A stretch of 64,000 bases of DNA from Hemerocallis citrina (lineage: Eukaryota; Streptophyta; Magnoliopsida; Asparagales; Asphodelaceae): NCBI GenBank assembly GCA_017893485.1, contig CM030366.1:182222594-182286593 (forward strand), in the 5' to 3' direction. Below are positions 58,285 through 64,000 of the stretch, one piece after another. Within the stretch, counting starts at the first letter, position 1; each line of letters begins with the position of its first letter. The notes below the pieces were generated by a model that ran no database searches, was not told the origin of the DNA, and worked only from the letters and a program-made list of their open reading frames with translations. The position numbers were made by a program, and so were the translations under genes.

Positions 58285-58380
58285 CTCATCACATCATAAT
58301 TCTTGCATGCTCACACATAACCATCTTCACCCTTCAGTGCATATGCAACCATGTCATCAATGAGACGTTGTTCGTACCAT
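58285..58380 (-). pseudogene. captured fragment of NADP-dependent isocitrate dehydrogenase
   Basis: On the minus strand the frame reads WYEQRLIDDMVAYALKGEDG then YV, a stop codon where the enzyme has Trp, then ACKNYD. This matches the highly conserved WYEHRLIDDMVAYA...GYVWACKNYDGD region of eukaryotic NADP-isocitrate dehydrogenase. About 30 codons are present. Directly upstream, in the same frame, is GH31 sequence ending PCLAPTDEK, so the two fragments are fused within the element. It is nonfunctional. The match rests on one contiguous conserved motif, which is distinctive. Confidence 0.8.
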
Positions 58381-59285
58381 GTTCCCACAATATTCTCATC
58401 TTTCTCATCAGTTGGAGCAAGGCAGGGGTTGCAATATGCCATGACTGATATTTTGAGTGAAGATCATTAACAAGGTGTGTCCATCATGTATAATGACTCG
58501 TGTCAACTTCCCAGTTCCACCAAAGTTGAGCCCAATAACTGTTTTCCTTTGTCCAACCCAATCCTGCAACAAGGATGCAGAAACAGGNNNNNNNNNNNNN
58601 NNNNNNNNNNNNNNNNNNNNNNNNNNNNNNNNNNNNNNNNNNNNNNNNNNNNNNNNNNNNNNNNNNNNNNNNNNNNNNNNNNNNNNNNNNNNNNNNNNNN
58701 NNNNNNNNNNNNNNNNNNNNNNNNNNNNNNNNNNNNNNNNNNNNNNNNNNNNNNNNNNNNNNNNNNNNNNNNNNNNNNNNNNNNNNNNNNNNNNNNNNNN
58801 NNNNNNNNNNNNNNNNNNNNNNNNNNNNNNNNNNNNNNNNNNNNNNNNNNNNNNNNNNNNNNNNNNNNNNNNNNNNNNNNNNNNNNNNNNNNNNNNNNNN
58901 NNNNNNNNNNNNNNNNNNNNNNNNNNNNNNNNNNNNNNNNNNNNNNNNNNNNNNNNNNNNNNNNNNNNNNNNNNNNNNNNNNNNNNNNNNNNNNNNNNNN
59001 NNNNNNNNNNNNNNNNNNNNNNNNNNNNNNNNNNNNNNNNNNNNNNNNNNNNNNNNNNNNNNNNNNNNNNNNNNNNNNNNNNNNNNNCACATGATGATCT
59101 TTTAACTGATCCATAACTCTACGAACTACTTCTGTACCTCCTTGCATCCCAATAGCACCAGACAATCCAGTTCGGAAGCACCACAGGCCGTCCAATAGTT
59201 TTTATAAATCTTTCAATTATTTCAGAGAGTGAACTTCCACTCAACCGAATAGTTGTGTCCTTCAAGGTGAAGGGACCTCATATTT
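58381..59285 (-). pseudogene. captured GH31 glucosidase (sulfoquinovosidase/YihQ-like) fragment, interrupted by a gap
   Basis: On the minus strand from 59285: KDTTIRL then SSLSEIIERFIKTIGRPVVL, PNW, then (after a frame change) GAIGMQGGTEVVRRVMDQL and KDHHV up to the N gap. After the gap: PVSASLLQDWVGQRKTVIG, a one-base deletion, then QLWWNWEVDTSHY and MAYCNPCLAPTDEK. These are conserved blocks of plant GH31 proteins annotated YihQ-like. The catalytic aspartates lie further downstream and are absent. No introns are visible between blocks, which fits capture from mRNA by a retrotransposon. Confidence 0.8.
58588..59087. other. assembly gap of exactly 500 N
   Basis: Unknown sequence, probably a placeholder length. 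The GH31 reading ends KDHHV at the right edge and restarts PVSAS at the left edge in the same frame with no residue missing relative to the family. All ORFs spanning the N run are artefacts. Confidence 0.98.
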
Positions 59286-61215
59286 GAGGTCATATAGAAT
59301 GGCGAAGGAGCATATGTTGAACTCCAATCACCTCCTGACAAACTCGAATTCGTCGTCGATCAATTCAAGATCGTCGCGTCGGATTCACTGCTACACCATC
59401 TTAAAATTCCCTGATTTTTCCAAGGAATTCATCGTGGAAACATATGCTTCTCAGTATGGAATATGAGCTGTTTTGATGCAGGATTCTCATCCATTAGCAT
59501 ACATGAGTGAAGGGCTCAAAGGCAAGACTGAGTTTATCAACTTCTGAGAAAGAAGTATGGGCAATATTGGCAGCTGTCAAGCAGTGGAGGCAATATCTTC
59601 TGGGTAGATCATTTGTGATCAGAACTGCCCAAAAGAGTATCAAGTTTATATTTGAGCAGATAATCAACACTGAAATGCAAGAAAAGTGTGTATGGAAATT
59701 ATTGGGGTTCAACTTTACAGTGGAATATAAAAAAAGGAGAGAAAATGTGGTTGCTGATGCTTTATCAAGAAGGGTACCTGTTGATGCTGAGATTTGTGAA
59801 ATAACATTCATAGTTCCTCAATGGTTGGAGGAAGTCAAGACTATGGTGCGAACAGGACGTGTATTTTACAAATTTGCAAGAGCAAATGGATAATAGGGAG
59901 CTGTTATCTGATCATTACAAGGTACAGGGTGGAGTATGGTATTACAAGGGCATAATTTTATTGAGTCCTACCTCCAGTACCAGGAAATTGATATATTTTT
60001 AGATAACCATTCATCATCTCTGGGAGGTCATTCTGGGTTTCATAAAACCTTGCATAGAATCAAAAAATCTTTTATTTGGCCTGGAATCCGCAGAGATGTC
60101 AAACAGTTAGTAAGAGAATGCCTTGTATGTCAGAAGAATAAGGGTGAAAATGTTGCTCCTGCAGGGTTATTACAGCTTCTTCCTGTTCCTGAGCTGGTGT
60201 GGGAAGACATCTCGATGGACTTTCATGAGGGGTTGCCTAGGAGTACGGGTAAATCTGTCATTATGGTGGTGGTTGATAGATTAACAAAATATGCTCACTT
60301 CATTAGTTTGACACACCCATTCACAGCACAGATCATGTGTTTGTTGATCAGGTTAGTAGGCTACATGGAATACATAGAAGCATTGTTAGTGATAGAGATC
60401 CTATCTTTGTCAGTAGTTTTGGAGGGAATACTTCAAGTTACAGGGCAGTAAATTCTTGCATTCAGCAGCCTACCATCCTCAAACAGATGACCAAACTGAG
60501 ATAGTTAACAAGGCTGTAGAAATGTATCCGAGATGTATGTGTGGGTTGAAGTAGTGGGAGTGGGTGCAGTGGTTGAGTTGGGCTAAATTTTGGTATGACA
60601 CTAACTAGCATTCATCCATTGGTATAACTTCTTTTCAAGCTTTATATGGTAAACCTCCTCCTACACCAAAGCATTATGTATATGGCACTGCCTCTTGCTC
60701 AGCTGTAGGAGATGATTTGGTTAGTGGGGATGCAGTGTTAAAATTGTTGAAGGATAATATTAGGACTGCTCAGGAGAGGATGAAACATTTTTGCAAATAA
60801 ACATTTTCTTAAACCCTTTTAGAGTGAGCTGCTTGTAAAGCTGCAGCCTTAACAAGATCATACAACGTGTTGAAATGGTTGGCAAAGTTGCCTGTAGACT
60901 GGAGTTACCCCTACCAACAACCATTCATCCAATACTTCATGTTTCGAAGCACAAAAAGTGCCATGGTTCTCATTTGCCAGCTATTTCTGAGAAATTGCCT
61001 CATTGGTGGGTGGATGCTGAGTCTGAGTTAGAGCCTGAGAGGATATTGAATAGGAAGATTTTTTTAAAATATAACATGATGGGTATTCATCTGTTAGTGA
61101 AGTGGAAGGGTGTTAGTGCAGATGAAGCTACGTGGATAGATATTGATGAGTTACAACAGAGGTTTCCTAGCTTTGAACTTGGGACAAGTTCATCCAATTC
61201 GGAAGCACCGCAGGC
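59286..61215 (+). pseudogene. chromovirus-type Gypsy pol segment in opposite orientation
   Basis: On the plus strand: a short gag-like start near 59335-59390 (similar to minus 62830-62770), then RNase H (FIVETYASQYGI near 59429; LSTSEKEVWAILAAVKQWRQ near 59528; ENVVADALSRR near 59741). The integrase zinc finger (GGHSGFHKTLHRIKKSFIWP, CLVCQKNKGE) and catalytic start (WEDISMDFHEGLP, VVVDRLTKYAHFI) follow, then degenerate sequence. A C-terminal chromodomain-like block is present: PERILNRK and VKWKGVSADEATWIDIDELQ (near 61100-61155). RT is deleted. Stops break it throughout. Confidence 0.88.
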
Positions 61216-61800
61216 CGTCCAATGGTTTCTGTAAATCTTTCAATTATCTTACAGGGTGAACTTCCACTCCGTACCCTTCCTTGAGTTGAACTTCCAAGAG
61301 TATGAATCTGAACACTATTATGTTTGGTTAAATAAAAAACCGAATAGTTGTGTCCTTGAAGGTAAAAGGACCTCATCTTTGAGGTCATATAGAATGGTGA
61401 AGAAGCATACGTTGAACTCCAATCACCTACCGACCAGTAGCTAACCAAATTGGCAGTACAACTGATTGGCTGATCTCCCCTTCCAATTTTCCTGTTCTTG
61501 ACCAAGTATAGGCACCCTCTTCCCCTTAAACTCCATACGCGATAATTGCTCCCCAAACTCATAAAACCTCCCATCTTTCTCACTTTAATACGTGATAAAA
61601 ACCCTATTGAATTCTTTAAACACCGACCCAACTCTCTCTTCTTCATCTTAATTATCAACAATGACTTCTTTGTTTGGATGAACAACAAACTGTCCCAGTC
61701 ATTGAGAGACGCATCTTGTGAGCTCATGTCTGCTGCATCCCAACTAGAGGAGACACTATTATCGGCGTCCATAGATTTGAACATTACATTCAAACCCATG
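61216..61800 (-). pseudogene. captured GH31 glucosidase fragment, upstream part
   Basis: On the minus strand: GRFYEFGEQLSRMEFKGKRV (near 61570), a frameshift, then GRGDQPISCTANLVSYWSVG, DWSSTYASSPFYMTSKMRSF, QIHTLGSSTQGRV, and CKIIERFTETIGRPAVLPNW, reaching the end of the inverted pol segment. This is the part of the same GH31 protein that precedes the blocks at 59285-58381. The ERF(T/I)xTIGRPxVLPNW block is present on both sides of the pol segment, so it was duplicated around it. Confidence 0.82.
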
Positions 61801-62439
61801 ATTCCTTCTTCAGAAAGATTTTATGCTACTACCTTCAAGACCGCTTTCTTAAGTTTGTTCACTGCTATGAACTTTTTCATTCTTGTAATAACTGTGATAT
61901 CCATTAAGGTCCTACAAGTAGAGAACGACATGAATTTTGATACACCAATGCCCAATTCGTAGCTTCCATCACCTAATTGTGATTGAGTAGCAGGAGTGGC
62001 TTCCCACATTCTTGAGCCATTTGAGCGAACAAGGTGGTGGACAACTGTGGAGCAACAATTTATCACCACGAACTTTCGACTCTCTTAAACACCGTAACAT
62101 TCAAAGTGCCAGTCTCTAAAATGTAGCCCCTCATTCAAATTCATATACTGAGGGGAAACTTCACTCCGCTTAACATACCTTACCATGAACTTTGTAGGTT
62201 GAATAGTTGAGCTCAAATTGACTCCATAATAAGAACAATTATCAGTTTCTTTCTTAATTTGCAGCTTCTTTGTTGAATCCACAGCTTCCAAATTCGAACC
62301 TTTCTCCATTTCTATGGCTCGTTCTTCTTAAACTTGATGTATCTCCATCAATTCTTCATCATTTTCTTTAATTGAATGCTTCATTGCCATCAATTTATTA
62401 CTTTCGAGACCAAATTCTCTCATTTTCTTGAATTTCCCT
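61801..62439 (-). other. internal element sequence of unknown identity
   Basis: Minus-strand frames at 62085-62309 and 61821-62069 are open (MWEATPATQSQLGDGSYELG and others) and lie between gag and the GH31 fragment. I do not recognise them; they could be gag remainder or a third captured sequence. Confidence 0.35.
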
Positions 62440-62880
62440 TCCATCTCCACCAACATCAAAATCCTCAAGCTTAGTAGGGCCAAATCGAATGATCATCTCT
62501 TCTACAAATTCCTCCCATTTCATCACTTACCTCCTATCTCTTATGTTCCTCCTATACCAAAGCGCCGCCTCTTGTTTCAAATTCAGAGATGCATAACGCA
62601 ACTATTGATTTCTTGGAACGCAGTAAAATTCCAAGAACTGCTCATATCCACGAATCCACTCCGTCGGATCCCCTCCACTAAAAATAGGAAAATTGAATTT
62701 GGAAGAAGTTCTTACAGTGGTGTTCGATTCATGATCTCGCCTTGGTGATGGTGGATTGTTGGTCGATTAGGCGATGATCTTGAGTTAATCGGCGACGAAG
62801 TCGAGCTAAGACTGCATCGAATCCATCTATTGCTTCATCTCCCTAACTTCCTCCCTTATAGTCATCGTACCCCCGCATCT
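62440..62880 (-). pseudogene. Gypsy gag fragment
   Basis: On the minus strand after the PBS: MTIREEVREMKQ, then FPIFSGGDPTEWIRGYEQFL, EFYCVPRNQ, ASLNLKQEAALWYRRN and KWEEFVEEMIIRFGP. This is the standard Ty3/Gypsy gag core (sPiFdGxdPxxWixraEqyF pattern). At least three in-frame stops occur. It fits the orientation of the LTRs, PBS and captured genes. Confidence 0.8.
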
Positions 62881-62920
62881 CAATTATCGCTCTCGTTAAT
62901 CACCTGATCTGATACCAAGT

Positions 62921-63309
62921 TGTTAGGTGTCGGAATTCGAGAGGGTTGATTCTTGGCCATTGGAGAGAGCTAGGGTTTCGGGAGCTCAATTTTGGGGAAG
63001 AATACAAATGTAATTTGGGATTAATCATTGATTATTGATTACAACCAATTTTTCCTCTCTTATAGATCAGGGATTTACATACAGGGCACATAAAACCCCC
63101 AAATCGAAATAAATGCCTTCAACTGGGCATGAATACACCTTGGGCTTGAATACACCTAAGGCCCATTTACACTTATTGAACACCCAAGAACAGAAATTAA
63201 AGAAAACGCAACTGATATCAGTCACAACAGCGTTAGCTCTCATCTTCCTCTTCAATCTTGTACAACATCATCTTCAATTGCAGCAGCTCAACTGTTCTAT
63301 TCCCTGACA
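62921..63309 (-). repeat. LTR (5' in element orientation) with adjacent PBS 62908-62920
   Basis: It starts TGTTAGGTGTCGG and ends TTCCCTGACA on the plus strand. The adjoining GATACCAAGT (plus) is the complement of the ACTTGGTATC primer site. It differs from the other LTR by dozens of changes and small indels, so the insertion is old. Confidence 0.9.
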
Positions 63310-63503
63310 AAATCCCTATGAATATTTGTTTGTTTATTTCCTAGGATTATTTTTTTAGAATATAAAATTTCCATATTCTTGCTCCTTAGGCTCCAAGTTG
63401 TTTTATTTGAGGTAAAATACTCATATTTATACCCTTAATGTATATTGGAGAATTTTATTACCCAAATAACATTGACTAAAGCTAGTCTTAATAGGTTATT
63501 TTA

Positions 63504-64000
63504 ATAAAGCACTACACGTTTAAGAAAACCTAAGACATTGCCTAACCATAGGATTAGCCTCTCCCATAAGAGCTAACTTAATAGGTATTAATGAAATCAT
63601 TGGCTTTTTAAATTTATACTACTCATTAACATCTTATTTCTAGTGTTGGACTATGTTCCACTCCTACTCACACTTAAGTGCTACGTATTATACCATATAT
63701 TATTAGGCCCATCCTACATACCCCTAAGCCCACCAAATTAATTTCTATAGCCCACTTAGTAGTTATACTATACTAAGCCCATTTAACATTTTTACTAAGC
63801 GCAACTAGCGATATTACAATCACCCCTCGCTAAGCTCCATTAGAGTACTGCTAAGCTCCACTAGAGTGCTGCCCTAACGTGTTAGTTAACGTACTGTCTT
63901 GGGCCTTGCCACCATGTGCACCTACTGTGGCCCCACCATTGGGGATGAAAGTTGGCTCTGATACCATTAATAACACCCCGAGGTTTGCTTACACCTACAC
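63504..64000. other. intergenic, ending in a primer-binding site of another LTR element
   Basis: No gene is found. On the minus strand TGGTATCAGAGCC (63966-63954) is a tRNA-iMet-type PBS preceded by GGGGTGTTATTA, an LTR-like end, so an LTR in minus orientation probably begins at about 63968 and leaves the window. The repeated CTAAGCTCCA(T/C)TAGAGT unit occurs near 63830 and 63852. Confidence 0.55.

Larger units (their letters stand above)
57843..63309 (-). mobile_element. Gypsy-like LTR element carrying host gene fragments
   Basis: The direct LTRs are 57843-58222 (380 bp; TGTCAGGGGTCGG...TTCCCTAACA) and 62921-63309 (389 bp; TGTTAGGTGTCGG...TTCCCTGACA). On the minus strand TTGGTATCAGATC follows the right LTR as PBS, and GAAAGGGAGAGGAGT precedes the left LTR as polypurine tract, so the element reads right to left. 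Gag-like sequence is at about 62880-62440 on minus. The place of pol is taken by fragments of a GH31 gene and an isocitrate dehydrogenase, and by a pol segment in the opposite orientation. Flanks AAACT and AAATC are not a clean TSD. Confidence 0.85.
57314..63503. mobile_element. foldback palindromic element (about 720 bp) split by a Gypsy
   Basis: The left arm 57314-57650 begins TAAAATAACCTATTAAGACT. Its complement is found as 57719-57842 plus, on the far side of the Gypsy, 63310-63503, ending AGTCTTAATAGGTTATTTTA. The pairing GATGAATATTT...CATCGGTC, TAGGCTCTATGAAACAAATA and GGTAATA(G/A)AAT runs along both arms, with a loop of about 70 bp (57650-57719). No TSD is clear and there is no coding capacity. 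Confidence 0.85.

Noticed and set aside
58457..59195. Several ORFs of about 200 codons
   Set aside because: They consist mainly of the N gap.

Overview
This window is nuclear DNA of a flowering plant, most likely a eudicot. The evidence is spliced genes with GT/AG introns, a chloroplast-type acetohydroxyacid synthase regulatory subunit, and dense plant-type transposons (Mutator-like, hAT, Helitron, TRIM, Copia, Tat-type and chromovirus Gypsy, LINE). I cannot name the species. One host gene is recognisable. Nearly everything else is transposable elements nested in one another, and many boundaries can be fixed from target-site duplications (TSDs).

Layout. 1-2976: 3' end of a LINE. 2977-3154: a doubtful Helitron remnant. 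3607-20033: a 16.4 kb Mutator-like element (MULE) with long terminal inverted repeats (TIRs) and a 9-bp TSD (8/9 match). Its core of about 5.6 kb carries a catalytic-core-deleted transposase (left, +) and a plant mobile domain (PMD) gene (right, -) that converge on an array of palindromes; related palindromes fill both TIRs. A solo LTR (5350-8645) interrupts the MULE downstream of the transposase, and an inverted pair of LTR-like segments (10736-18223) interrupts the PMD gene. One of those segments contains a Helitron that carries a cyclophilin fragment.

20034-29533: a MITE and a 667-bp MULE-type MITE, then exons 1-6 of an acetohydroxyacid synthase (acetolactate synthase) small-subunit gene. 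Only the transit peptide and first ACT-containing repeat are here. Intron 3 holds a TRIM and a hAT MITE. The second repeat of the protein is not found in the remaining 34 kb.

31394-33576: a hAT-like element split by a second Helitron. 33935-56367: a 22.4 kb composite bounded by the two short LTRs of one Copia element (perfect TSD TGATC). Inside lie a hAT element (34097-35203), a possible solo LTR, and a zf-MYM/DUF4371-type hAT (40325-56001). That hAT contains its own MITE and a 13.5 kb Tat-lineage Gypsy (41686-55180). The Gypsy has dual RNase H, two minisatellites and an antisense multi-exon gene.

57314-63503: a foldback palindrome split by a chromovirus-type Gypsy whose interior carries pieces of two host genes, a GH31 (sulfoquinovosidase/YihQ-like) glucosidase and an NADP-isocitrate dehydrogenase, plus an inverted pol segment. 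It contains a 500-N assembly gap (58588-59087). 63504-64000 ends with a primer-binding site of a further LTR element leaving the window.

The main candidate for something new is the MULE. Its two convergent genes, palindrome-filled TIRs and palindromic intergenic array suggest one cis-element family serving ends and centre. This is inference. The transposase copy here lacks its catalytic core, so the copy is dead by itself.
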